Source: Pseudomonas lini (GTDB taxonomy: Bacteria; Pseudomonadota; Gammaproteobacteria; Pseudomonadales; Pseudomonadaceae). Taken from it: DNA of 64,000 bases. The position numbers were made by a program, and so were the translations under genes. The number at the start of each line of letters is the position of its first letter. The first letter of the stretch is position 1. The notes below the pieces were generated by a model. It saw only the letters and a list, made by a program, of their open reading frames with translations, was not told the origin of the DNA and did no database searches. Location: assembly GCF_001042905.1 (NCBI RefSeq), contig NZ_JYLB01000003.1, positions 248,001-312,000 on the forward strand, written 5' to 3'. Positions 17,612 to 25,694 of this stretch are shown here, one piece after another.

Positions 17612-18766
17612 GTGGATATAGAATTTGTTAATCACGCCTCATTGCTCCTGGAAGAGAAAGGTAGTTTTTTTCTTACTGATCCCTGGTACATTTCACCTGC
17701 GTTTGGTGGCTGGATTCAAAACCCCTCACCCAAGACAAAAGTAATTGAAAAATTACTCGCTCTTCCAGCAAGCAAGCTTAATGTCATTATTTCGCATGGT
17801 CACGACGACCACCTGGATGAGTTCTTTATTCAGAAGCATTTGGCTGACGCCACGTTCTTCGTTCCGAAATTCAAGACAAATGGATTGGCCAAGCGCATTG
17901 AGCGTCTCACAGGTCGTTATCCAGTTGAACTGACGGATGAGGCTTACTTCGTCGAAGGGGTGGAGTTGAGATGCTTCATCAATCCGGAATTTACAGAATA
18001 TGATTCGATTGTCACGATCATTTCTGAAACGGACGCTGTTATTCATGCCAATGATAATTGGCACGAATATCCGACGGCCCTGACTGAAGCACTCAATCAG
18101 TGCTTAAGCGCGGTCCCTGTTGAAAATCGTTACTTCTTTATCCAGTTTGGCATCGCCGATAGCTTTCCGGTTAATTACCCATCCTTTGACAATCAAAGCA
18201 CGAACGAGATGATTGAATCTCGTTTCAAGTCTTATCAAGATGCAACCACTGCAAACCTTAAGCACCTAGGACTTGATAAAGGATATTACTACGCGAATCA
18301 ATCGCTGTATCAATACCCTACCTCTTGGGATAAAGCATCGCTCTATGAGCTTGCGCAAGACTTTTTGTGCAGAAACCCGGGCCCGTTTATTCAGTGCGCC
18401 TCAGGGATCGACATAAAAACAAGCCAGTTTCACGATACGCCAAGTGATGAGCTCTTTGATTTTCTGCTTAGGAGACTTGAGACCTTTATAAACAATAAAA
18501 TAGACAGCCCCACGCTAGTCAAGTTGATGACTTCTTCAAATGAGTATGAAACAGGTACCGTTGGCTATGAAGCTTCGCGACAGGTATGGTCAAGGATATT
18601 GAATGCCGAGCTGACACTAGAAGCCATTATCATCGGAGGCATGGGGCTCATACACAGGCCAGATCAGAATATATCCAACATTCACAGCAAGGTCTCTAAG
18701 CTGGCCTATCTGATTCAAAGCAAAATAATTTCGAGCGGCCTTAACTTTTTAATGGAAAGCAAATGA
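17612..18766 (+). CDS. Metallo-beta-lactamase-fold hydrolase (UlaG-like)
   Basis: The 384-residue protein starts with the UlaG-like pattern VNHASLLLEEKGSFFLTDPW, then IISHGHDDHLDEFF near residues 59-72, the metal-binding HxHxDH motif. HANDNWHEY near 146-154 may give another ligand. It should be a cytoplasmic metal hydrolase; the region after about residue 180 does not match a family I know. The start is a GTG at 17612 with AAAGGG about eight bases before it. It overlaps the following methyltransferase gene by ATGA, so the two are made together. The pair is clearly more AT-rich than its surroundings. Confidence 0.75.
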   Translation: MDIEFVNHASLLLEEKGSFFLTDPWYISPAFGGWIQNPSPKTKVIEKLLALPASKLNVIISHGHDDHLDEFFIQKHLADATFFVPKFKTNGLAKRIERLTGRYPVELTDEAYFVEGVELRCFINPEFTEYDSIVTIISETDAVIHANDNWHEYPTALTEALNQCLSAVPVENRYFFIQFGIADSFPVNYPSFDNQSTNEMIESRFKSYQDATTANLKHLGLDKGYYYANQSLYQYPTSWDKASLYELAQDFLCRNPGPFIQCASGIDIKTSQFHDTPSDELFDFLLRRLETFINNKIDSPTLVKLMTSSNEYETGTVGYEASRQVWSRILNAELTLEAIIIGGMGLIHRPDQNISNIHSKVSKLAYLIQSKIISSGLNFLMESK

Positions 18767-19512
18767 GAACTCAAGACGGTCAGCTGTTTTTCACCCCTCC
18801 CAATCAGGCAGATGCATACAAAGAGTTGCGGGATATTCACGGCCAGATTCATACCATCGCAGGTGAATATTGGAATTGGCCTTCGGTCGCTACACTGACA
18901 AGACCGACACTGGCGCGAATTTTAAATCTTAATTTTCTATACGATGAAATGCTCCCCGTCGCAGGATCGATCTGCGAGTTTGGCGTTCATTATGGCAGCA
19001 GTTTGGCAACGCTACTGAATCTTAGAGCGATCAAGGAACCCTACAACTACTCCAGGCATATTTTTGGGTTTGATACCTTTAGCGGGTTCGCCGCGGTTGA
19101 CGAAAAAGATGGCGCGCTAGTAAAGTCGGGGGACTTTCATATCGACGACGGGTATGAAAATCTATTAGACCGGCTTCTTCAGGCTCAAGAATCGCTAAGC
19201 CCTAATAATCACTTGAAGAAATACTCCCTTATCAAGGGAGATGCTTCAGTGACCTCGAAAAAATGGCTTGAAGAGAATCCTCACTCACTCATATCGATGG
19301 CCATTTTTGATATGGATGTTTACAAGCCGACCAAGGATGTTCTGGAAGCGATCAAACCAAGATTGTCTAAAGGTTCGATTATAGTATTTGATGAATTAAA
19401 TTGCCCTCACTTCCCTGGCGAAACACAAGCCTTGCTTGAGGTGTTTGATATGAACAGCATTGAAGTCAAGAGGTCGCCTTTCCTGCCTTATACTTCATAT
19501 TTTCGTTTGTAA
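18763..19512 (+). CDS. SAM-dependent methyltransferase, TylF/MycF-like
   Basis: The 249-residue protein carries CEFGVHYGSSLATLL near residues 70-84 (SAM-binding loop), IFGFDTFSGFA near 102-112, and MAIFDMDVYKPTKDVLEAI near 183-201 followed by GSIIVFDELNCPHFPGE. This order of motifs matches the TylF/MycF family of Mg-dependent sugar O-methyltransferases and related Methyltransf_24 proteins. The substrate is unknown; O-methylation of a deoxysugar or glycan is the usual role. Its ATG overlaps the stop of the MBL-fold gene, so the two proteins probably act on the same pathway. No glycosyltransferase is next to it. Confidence 0.75.
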   Translation: MRTQDGQLFFTPPNQADAYKELRDIHGQIHTIAGEYWNWPSVATLTRPTLARILNLNFLYDEMLPVAGSICEFGVHYGSSLATLLNLRAIKEPYNYSRHIFGFDTFSGFAAVDEKDGALVKSGDFHIDDGYENLLDRLLQAQESLSPNNHLKKYSLIKGDASVTSKKWLEENPHSLISMAIFDMDVYKPTKDVLEAIKPRLSKGSIIVFDELNCPHFPGETQALLEVFDMNSIEVKRSPFLPYTSYFRL

Positions 19513-19723
19513 TCCACAACGATGTACCGTATGAATTCTAAAATAGACTTCTAGTTGGTGAAATACCCTCCTACACGTTTATAACGGTTAGCCTCGGTGC
19601 CGATGAAGCAGATGCCCTTCACCGACACCGAGTCTGCCGACAAACATAAAGCAGTCCCGCAGCGAGCAAACAGATTCTCAAGTGGCAAACAGCGCACGGA
19701 TTGACGAGCTCCTCACCCACTCG

Positions 19724-20146
19724 CTACGAACGCAACACCCCCATCGCCCGCCGATACTTCTCAACGCGCTCCAGATCCTCCCAGGACGGCTGGGCAATCC
19801 GCGACAAGTCGCTGTTCTCTTCCAGATCCGCCAGTTTCACCACCCGCCCGATCGGGTTCTGCGCGGCGCGCTCGACAAACTCCTCGTAGGACTCGTCCGG
19901 CACCTTGGTCACCGACGCAATTGCCATCAGCACCGTTTCGCTGAAGCCTTCGTTACGCAGATCGTCGAAGCTGATGCCACAGTCCTCGACCACGTCATGC
20001 AGCACCGCGACGATGCGCTCTTCCAGCGTGTTCACCCGCAGCATGACTTTCAGCGGATGCAGGATGTAAGGCGCACCGCCCTTATCCACCTGCCCTTCAT
20101 GCGCCGCCGCGGCGATGGCAATGGCGCGTTCCAGTGTCTGACTCAT
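19724..20146 (-). CDS. Small HD-domain hydrolase (SpoT/MESH1-like)
   Basis: The 140-residue protein matches the hydrolase domain of RelA/SpoT proteins: AAAAHEGQVDKGGAPYILHP near residues 13-32, VAVLHDVVEDCG near 47-58 with the HD pair, and VVKLADLEENSDLSR late in the sequence. No synthetase or regulatory domain is present, so it resembles stand-alone small alarmone hydrolases. It may hydrolyse (p)ppGpp or another nucleotide; sequence alone does not decide. GAGGAG precedes the ATG. It lies 15 bp downstream of the gene at 20162-20551 and is probably co-transcribed with it. Confidence 0.85.
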   Translation of the reverse strand: MSQTLERAIAIAAAAHEGQVDKGGAPYILHPLKVMLRVNTLEERIVAVLHDVVEDCGISFDDLRNEGFSETVLMAIASVTKVPDESYEEFVERAAQNPIGRVVKLADLEENSDLSRIAQPSWEDLERVEKYRRAMGVLRS

Positions 20147-20161
20147 GGGATTCTCCTCGGG

Positions 20162-20551
20162 TTAAACGCCGTAACGGCCGGTGAAATGAATGTTGCGCTT
20201 GAACCAACCTGCAATCGCTTTCCACCGCCCCACAGGCTTGGCGCCCTCGGCGTGGCGTTCGAGAATCATCGACGCCACCGTCGCCTGATCGACGCTCGGA
20301 TGGCCATCCATCAGTTCAGCGACCCAGCCACAACCGGACTTCTGCAAATGCAGACGCCACTCACCCGGCCAAGCCTCAAGCTCCGACACCGCCAACCACA
20401 CCGCCCCACCCTGCTCGCAATGACCGCCACCGATGGACTGCTCGAAACAAAACGGCGTGTCAGGCCGGGAAAGGTCGATGTGGAAGAGGTAAACGTCCCG
20501 GGTTTTGTGCTGCGGCGTGGGGGCGTTGTTGCGACTGCCGATTTCGATCAT
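20162..20551 (-). CDS. Conserved hypothetical cytoplasmic protein
   Basis: The 129-residue protein has no signal peptide or membrane segment. Features include DVYLFHIDLSRPDTPFCFEQ, a Gly-rich IGGGHCEQGG loop, and a C-terminal MILERHAEGAKPVGRWKAI. I do not recognise the family. Its stop is 15 bp before the HD hydrolase gene on the same strand, so it is the first gene of a probable two-gene unit. Confidence 0.65.
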   Translation of the reverse strand: MIEIGSRNNAPTPQHKTRDVYLFHIDLSRPDTPFCFEQSIGGGHCEQGGAVWLAVSELEAWPGEWRLHLQKSGCGWVAELMDGHPSVDQATVASMILERHAEGAKPVGRWKAIAGWFKRNIHFTGRYGV

Positions 20552-20710
20552 GGGTGCGTTCCATCCTTGGTTTTCCGTTGGCTGTCAGTCTACGACGGTG
20601 GCGGCGCTGAACGGAAGCAAGCGTCCTCTCCACCGAAACCCGCGCCTGATCGTTCGATGAACGCGCGGCCAGGATTTTGAAGTCTGAGAATCTCGTAGGA
20701 AATAACCTAT

Positions 20711-20843
20711 TGTGGCGAGGGGGCTTGCCCCCGTTGGGCTGCGAAGCAGCCCCAAACCCTGCTAGCCCGTTTCCTCAGACACATCGCAACGCCCGGTTTT
20801 GCGGCGGCTGCGCCACCGAACGGGGGCAAGCCCCCTCGCCACA
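20711..20843. repeat. Long inverted repeat (TGTGGCGAGGGGGCTTGCC type)
   Basis: The arms TGTGGCGAGGGGGCTTGC and its complement bound a second internal pair built on GGGCTGC/GCGGCTGC. This is a known intergenic Pseudomonas repeat class and also occurs at 30816-30946. Confidence 0.85.
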
Positions 20844-20999
20844 GTGACCGCGTGTGGTCCTACAGCCCGGTTGCGGCTACCAAAATTGCTGCCTAGAGTG
20901 GGTCTGTCGCTGACATCAGTTGGCGAAGGGTTTCGCAGCCCTTAAGATTGACACCTTGTTCCGTCAGGCACGGCCGACTCCCGGCTGCGTATCGTTTTA

Positions 21000-21110
21000 T
21001 GGCGGTTGTGCGTGGGAGACCTTCGGGTCTGCCGGGTCTTGGTGTTAATCCTCCGGTCTGCGAACCCGCGCATAGCTGCCACCCATTTTGTTTCGCAGCA
21101 GAACGGTGGC
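21000..21110 (+). promoter_or_regulatory. Folded RNA leader, possible switch
   Basis: Bases 21000-21016 can pair with 21065-21081 along 17 bp without a mismatch, with four G-U pairs. Inside sits a hairpin AGACC-TTCG-GGTCT (21017-21030) and a CCGG/CCGG stem, giving a three-way junction. TGCCACC at 21077-21083 in the 3' arm can also pair perfectly with GGTGGCA at 21104-21110, which excludes the end of the long stem. The leader ends 27 bases before the ATG at 21138. Two smaller hairpins lie upstream near 20925-20990. I believe related leaders precede similar small genes in other pseudomonads, but this was not searched. Confidence 0.6.
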
Positions 21111-21137
21111 AATTCTACTTTTATTAGGATTAACACC

Positions 21138-21428
21138 ATGACTAATCAACACCCGCTCCGCCACTACACCCCCATGTCCCACTTCGCCACCGACCACCCC
21201 GTCCTCCTCATCGACGCCGACGCCCCATTGCGCGAACTCCACAACTGCCTCAGCGAACGCCTCAGCGCCGTCCTCAAATACCTCAACCTCATGGCCTGCA
21301 CCAGCCTGCCGGACTACGCCGAGCACGACATCAACACCGTCACCAATATTGCTAGGATCATGGTCCAGGATGTGAGTGATGTGTTTCGGGTGATTGAGCA
21401 GCGTGGGTTTGATACGCCTAAGGGGTAA
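21138..21428 (+). CDS. Small helical Pseudomonas protein (DUF3077/DUF6124-like)
   Basis: The ATG at 21138 is preceded by TAGGATTAAC and lies after the folded leader, giving 96 residues. The central part (LRELHNCLSERLSAVLKYLNLM, then NIARIMVQDVSDVFRVIEQRG) predicts two long helices and resembles small proteins of the DUF3077/DUF6124 type that are common in Pseudomonas. No signal peptide is present and the function is unknown. The frame is open upstream into the leader, but that part is better explained as RNA structure. Confidence 0.65.
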   Translation: MTNQHPLRHYTPMSHFATDHPVLLIDADAPLRELHNCLSERLSAVLKYLNLMACTSLPDYAEHDINTVTNIARIMVQDVSDVFRVIEQRGFDTPKG

Positions 21429-21612
21429 TCCTTTTTTAACCACAGCCGTGCTCATTACTCAACATTCTATCTAGCGGCTTTATTTTTTATCGCGACTTCA
21501 TCTAAATGATTGTTATTTATGACAGTTGATTTGCGAGCGAAAATCATTAAGTATCTGTTGGGCAGCAACTCTTCATGCTGCACATGGATTCGATAGCTCA
21601 GGAGAGCATGAA

Positions 21613-21936
21613 ATGGCAAATCTTAATGGATCATATGACGGCGGCCCAAAGAATGAATACCGCCTGAACGTTATAGAAAACAGCGAACCAGCGGGTACCT
21701 TTAGTGGAAAATTCCATAACGCTTTAACTAACAATTGGGAAAGCATAACCGGGTATTTTAATTTCTTTACTGACCGTAACGAGACAGTACTCACCTTCTC
21801 AACCTCAGGATTTAATTGGAAATGGGAGGCTGACTATGTGAACGGCTCTCGTTCCTTTAACGAATGGGTCGCCAGGCGCACCTCAGATACGAACACTAAC
21901 GATATTGCAACAATGAAATTTTATAAAGAAACCTGA
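21613..21936 (+). CDS. Small beta-rich protein, possibly avidin-like
   Basis: The ATG at 21613 follows AGGAGAG, giving 107 residues with no signal peptide. The protein is rich in beta-forming residues and aromatic positions: LNGSYDGGPKNEYRLNV at the start, GTFSGKFHNALT, SGFNWKWEADY in the middle, and FNEWVARRTSD near the end. The order G-Y/W, G-F-S-G, F-T-x-x-W-K and W-x-x-R/x-S echoes avidin/streptavidin strands, but identity is low and biotin-contact residues cannot be assigned. The gene is AT-rich and isolated, followed by a strong terminator. It could equally be another small beta-barrel. Confidence 0.5.
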   Translation: MANLNGSYDGGPKNEYRLNVIENSEPAGTFSGKFHNALTNNWESITGYFNFFTDRNETVLTFSTSGFNWKWEADYVNGSRSFNEWVARRTSDTNTNDIATMKFYKET

Positions 21937-22072
21937 GCACACGCCAACTCGGACACTTGCCGAAGCCAAAATAACAATGATTATATTACACGCACACAAA
22001 CAATTACTCAAACAAACCAAATAGGCTAATTAGAATTAAGCGTCTCAAGCAGATACATTCTGCTTCTCCACA

Positions 22073-22107
22073 AAAAAACCGCCATTTTTATTTGGGGCGG
22101 TTTTTTT
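22073..22107. terminator. Bidirectional Rho-independent terminator
   Basis: ACCGCC and GGCGGT form the stem; A-runs precede it and T-runs follow it, so it can end transcripts from both sides. It separates the plus-strand small gene from the minus-strand isocyanide operon. Confidence 0.8.
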
Positions 22108-22188
22108 GTGGATACAGCATATATAAAAAATCGCCGGATGGGGATTTCTCGCAAGGCCCTGTCTCCAGGGCCCGCAAGACAACACCAA

Positions 22189-23949
22189 TCAGTAAACCTG
22201 CACCCGCCACAACTCCCGCGACGAAGAACCCGCCGACATCGGCAGCCTTCCATGCAACGTCCGATAGTTATCAATCAGCACCAAATCCCCCTCACTCCAT
22301 TGATGGGCAATCATGCACTCCGGGTCATAAACCAGCGCGTTGACCTGTTCCAACAACGCCTGCTGAGCCTCCTCATCATGATCCTGCACAGCCTGACTCA
22401 GGGTCTGCAGTGTCGAATCAGTGCCCTCTTGATAACGCAGGATGAGTTCGCCGCTGCGGGGGTGATGATCCACCAGGCTGTACATGCGCGGCGAGCCGCC
22501 GAAGTAGGTCATTTTGGTGTAGTAAGTGATGTTCACGTCCTGCCATTGTCGGGCGACTTGCTGCCCGACTTTACGCAGTACGTTTCGGCTATCGACGACG
22601 GTGGTCTGGCCCTCGCCCGGCTGCGGCGCGGTCTTGCAATACAGCATGAATTTGCTGGCGCAGAATTTCGGATTGCGCTGAACCTGTGCGTCGCTGTCGG
22701 GCAGCATGTTCAGGTCCCAGTGCAAAGGGGTTTTCTCCAGCGAGTGCACCACGCCTTGGGGTTTGTCCGCGGGTTTGACCACGTGCACGGCGCCGAAGGC
22801 CCATTCGTACAGCGTGCCGAAGCGTTCGCAGCTGCGAGCAAAACTGTCCTGGTCGTCGAAGCGACAGTCCTTGAGGCAGACGAAACCGAAGGTTTCCACC
22901 AGTGCCTCCAGCAGGCCCGTGGACAGTCGTTCGAAACCCAGCCCCAACGGGTCTCGCACCACCAGGCCAAACAGCGGAAGTTTTTGCAGTTCGTATTCGA
23001 AGCCTTTGGCCTGCGGGTTTTCTGTTTGGTGGTAGAGCCACGGCCGCCCTTCATAAGTGACCAGCACATGGTGGTCGAGGTCGACCTGGGCGCGGGTGCG
23101 AAGGATTTGGCTACCATCGAGGTTGCACACCGGCACGGCATGCCAAGGGCTGTAAACACGGGTCAGCCCCTCGGCCAATCCGAAGGTGAATTTGGGTCCG
23201 GCATTGCTGTACTGGTGAACCGACAATCGAATGTCGTCACCGAAGAAACGATCCACTGCCGCATTCAATGCCTGCCCGCGATACATCATTTGGTAGGCTT
23301 TGAAGTTGATTTGCTGCAGGTACTCGTCCTCGCTCTGCCCGTCTTCACGGCACAGACGCAGGTCGTTGTAGAGGTGACTGCAGAGATGGTCATGCGCCTG
23401 GCTGAGGGATTCATCTTCGCGGCTCTGCTCGATCAGATCCCCAAGGTTTTTCCAGGGCAGACGGGCCTGCTTGATCAGGCTGGCGCGAACCGAATCGGCA
23501 CTTTGGGCCTGTGGGAACAGGTCTTCCATGCTGACCCATTGAATCGTGTGGGTGGTGCACAGTTCACGCAAAGCCCGGTTGTAGGTCTCACGAACGTCGT
23601 CTGCGACTCCAACAATGTCATTGAACGTCGTGCCGTCACTGAGGATCGACACCACACAACCCGGTGCGTGCAGCGCGGCGATGGCCTGGCCGAGCTGGTC
23701 GAGGCGCTCGATGGCGATGACCTCGCCGTAGTCCGGCAGCACGCCGAGTGTCTGGTCAATGGCGTTTGGTGACTTGCAGGGAAAACCTGGCAGTACCAGA
23801 CGCACCGGCAGGCTCTGATCGAAGCAATGCCCCAGGCGTAGCGCGAGATGCGCTCTGCCTTGTGTGTCGAAACAATCATCGGTGCCTTTGAGCAGATAAC
23901 CCGCGAGCAAATCGCTGACGGCAGCGATCCATGCGTCTCTATGTTCCAT
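22189..23949 (-). CDS. Isocyanide synthase-dioxygenase fusion (PvcA-PvcB like)
   Basis: The 586-residue protein joins two enzymes. Residues about 1-300 are a PvcA/DIT1-type isocyanide synthase: PGFPCKSPN at 54-62, ILSDGTTFNDI at 102-112, VHQYSNAGPKFTF at 244-256 and SPWHAVPV at 267-274. Residues about 320-586 are a TauD-type Fe(II)/2-oxoglutarate dioxygenase like PvcB, with His410-x-Asp412 (PLHWDLN) and His566 as metal ligands and Arg578 for 2-oxoglutarate. The first domain should turn an amino acid amine into an isonitrile; the second should oxidise or desaturate and decarboxylate it. AAGGAAG precedes the ATG. It is the last gene of a three-gene operon. Confidence 0.85.
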   Translation of the reverse strand: MEHRDAWIAAVSDLLAGYLLKGTDDCFDTQGRAHLALRLGHCFDQSLPVRLVLPGFPCKSPNAIDQTLGVLPDYGEVIAIERLDQLGQAIAALHAPGCVVSILSDGTTFNDIVGVADDVRETYNRALRELCTTHTIQWVSMEDLFPQAQSADSVRASLIKQARLPWKNLGDLIEQSREDESLSQAHDHLCSHLYNDLRLCREDGQSEDEYLQQINFKAYQMMYRGQALNAAVDRFFGDDIRLSVHQYSNAGPKFTFGLAEGLTRVYSPWHAVPVCNLDGSQILRTRAQVDLDHHVLVTYEGRPWLYHQTENPQAKGFEYELQKLPLFGLVVRDPLGLGFERLSTGLLEALVETFGFVCLKDCRFDDQDSFARSCERFGTLYEWAFGAVHVVKPADKPQGVVHSLEKTPLHWDLNMLPDSDAQVQRNPKFCASKFMLYCKTAPQPGEGQTTVVDSRNVLRKVGQQVARQWQDVNITYYTKMTYFGGSPRMYSLVDHHPRSGELILRYQEGTDSTLQTLSQAVQDHDEEAQQALLEQVNALVYDPECMIAHQWSEGDLVLIDNYRTLHGRLPMSAGSSSRELWRVQVY

Positions 23950-23976
23950 AGAACAACTTCCTTGAGAGTGTGTGTA

Positions 23977-24696
23977 TCAATAGGATTTAACGGTGTCGCC
24001 ATGCTCGGTGAATGCATGCGCTGTAGCGCAGACTTGCTGCAGAATGCGCAGCAATCCGGCCGGCTGTTCGCAGCAAAAGTTCGGGGCCTGGGCCTGCAAT
24101 GCAGGGGGTAGGCCATATCCCCAGGTGACCGCCGCCGAGTACATGCCTGCAACACGGGCGGTCTTCAGATCGATCTCGGTGTCACCGACGAACAAACAGC
24201 GTTGCGGATCAACCGACAATCGCCGGGCGGCTTCCCATGCCACATCCGGCTGAGGCTTGAGCGCCCTGCCCGCGCGATGCCCCAGAATCGTCCCGAAGGT
24301 ATTTTGTGGAAGCAGCGCATCGGCTACTTGCCGGGCCATTTCCTCAGTCTTGTTGGTCACGATTGCCAGCGGCACGTGCAACTGGCGACAGCCTTCGAGC
24401 AAGGCAAGCACACCGCTGAATGGCCGGGAAAATTGAACAAGGTTGTTTTGATACAGCGCCACATAGCGCTGGTGCAGCGCGACCGCATCTGCAATGCCAA
24501 ACCGCGTGGCAATCTGCTTGATCATCGCCGTGACCCCGCCGCCGATATAACCCCGCACTATTTGCGCTGTCTGCGCCGGGCAACCGTGTTCGAGCAACAC
24601 CTGGTTCAGGCACCAGGTGATGTCAGGCAAGGTGTCGACCAAGGTCCCATCCAAATCGAAGAGTACGGCTTCAACCCGCAACCGAGACGCCATCAT
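23977..24696 (-). CDS. HAD-family phosphatase (phosphoglycolate phosphatase-like)
   Basis: The 239-residue protein has the HAD motif set: VLFDLDGTLVDT near residues 10-21, LAIVTNKTEE (motif II), a Lys in RALKPQPD (motif III) and CLFVGDTEIDLKTARVAG (motif IV), with the helical cap between motifs I and II seen in Gph-type enzymes. It should hydrolyse a small phosphate ester. Its ATG at 24696 overlaps the stop of the upstream isocyanide synthase (ATGA), so it is translated with it, and the fusion gene follows 27 bp later. That context suggests removal of a phosphate from a by-product or intermediate of ribulose-5-phosphate use; this is inference. Confidence 0.85.
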   Translation of the reverse strand: MMASRLRVEAVLFDLDGTLVDTLPDITWCLNQVLLEHGCPAQTAQIVRGYIGGGVTAMIKQIATRFGIADAVALHQRYVALYQNNLVQFSRPFSGVLALLEGCRQLHVPLAIVTNKTEEMARQVADALLPQNTFGTILGHRAGRALKPQPDVAWEAARRLSVDPQRCLFVGDTEIDLKTARVAGMYSAAVTWGYGLPPALQAQAPNFCCEQPAGLLRILQQVCATAHAFTEHGDTVKSY

Positions 24697-25694
24697 TGAG
24701 CACTGGCGTAGTGACAAGGACGCCCCTTGCGGAACACCAAGCGGTGGTAGCGCTCATCGACATTGCTGCGTTTTTCGAGGGTAACCACACCCCGCCGCTT
24801 GATGGCCACCGAATGCCAGGGCGTACGCCACAGGTCACTGGTTGGCACCAGTCGAATACCGATCTTCGTCGACACCGCCAGTTGCGGGTGAATCGACAGC
24901 CGCAGGCAATGCGGGTAGCGTGCCTGTAACAGAGCACTCCAGGCTTCACTGCGCTGGATCACCCGCTGCGAGGCTGGTTTGGCGACTTTCTTCACCGCAT
25001 TAAGGCTCATGCCGGCGAATACTTTGAGTCCCGAGTAATCCTCGGAAAGGAAGCGATGGATGCCGCAGTACATCAACATCATGTGCGGATCATCCTTGAA
25101 GCGCTGCTGCAACAAGACCAATGACTGACCGTGCTCGATCATCATCTCCTCACGCATGGCGTCCAGACAATCAAGCGGAGGATAGGCATCCCTGAGATCG
25201 AAATGGGCGAACGTGCCGGAATAGTGCTGTTCGGCATAGTCCTGAATAGCGTCGGTGTAGGCTTTGACGTCCGCATCGGGAACATGCACCAGGTCAGAGA
25301 ACACATAGCCATCGGAACAGATATGAATCAGCGCCCCCGGTGCGTAGATCTCCTGGATCTCCTTGCACAGGCGGTGTAACTCGTCGATTGCATGATGTTC
25401 AGCAAGATCGGGTAAATGGCTGAGGGTTTTCTTGCGACTCGGCGACTTGCCGGGAAAGGCTGGCAAGACCATTTCGATCTGGCGACCGCTCTCGATCGCC
25501 TGCACTACTTTCGCCAGATGGGGTTGCAGCACCTGCAACGAAAGTTCGTGATCCTGCCCCGGGGCAAGGCTACGACGTCGAAACAGGCATTCGAGGATTT
25601 GCCGGGCAATGTTCATGTGCGCGATGTTCTGATGCTCGTGCACCAGCTGACCGCACACCTGTTGAGCAACGGTGTTTGAACCCTGCATAGACAA
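24693..25694 (-). CDS. Isocyanide synthase (PvcA/IsnA family)
   Basis: The 333-residue protein is a stand-alone member of the PvcA/DIT1 family: LPAFPGKSPSRKKTLSHLPD near residues 77-96, YAPGALIHICSDGYVFSDLV near 117-136, LRLSIHPQ and TPWHSVAI late in the sequence. PvcA and IsnA turn the alpha-amine of Tyr or Trp into an isonitrile using ribulose-5-phosphate as carbon donor. Length matches PvcA (about 330). It is the first gene of the operon, overlapping the HAD gene, and it resembles but does not duplicate the first half of the fusion protein at 22189-23949. Which amino acid it uses is not visible. Confidence 0.88.
   Translation of the reverse strand: MSMQGSNTVAQQVCGQLVHEHQNIAHMNIARQILECLFRRRSLAPGQDHELSLQVLQPHLAKVVQAIESGRQIEMVLPAFPGKSPSRKKTLSHLPDLAEHHAIDELHRLCKEIQEIYAPGALIHICSDGYVFSDLVHVPDADVKAYTDAIQDYAEQHYSGTFAHFDLRDAYPPLDCLDAMREEMMIEHGQSLVLLQQRFKDDPHMMLMYCGIHRFLSEDYSGLKVFAGMSLNAVKKVAKPASQRVIQRSEAWSALLQARYPHCLRLSIHPQLAVSTKIGIRLVPTSDLWRTPWHSVAIKRRGVVTLEKRSNVDERYHRLVFRKGRPCHYASAQ

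Noticed and set aside
21006..21137. Upstream extension of the small gene at 21138 into the leader
   Set aside because: The bases are better explained by a perfectly pairing RNA leader, and TAGGATTAAC before the ATG at 21138 gives a start.
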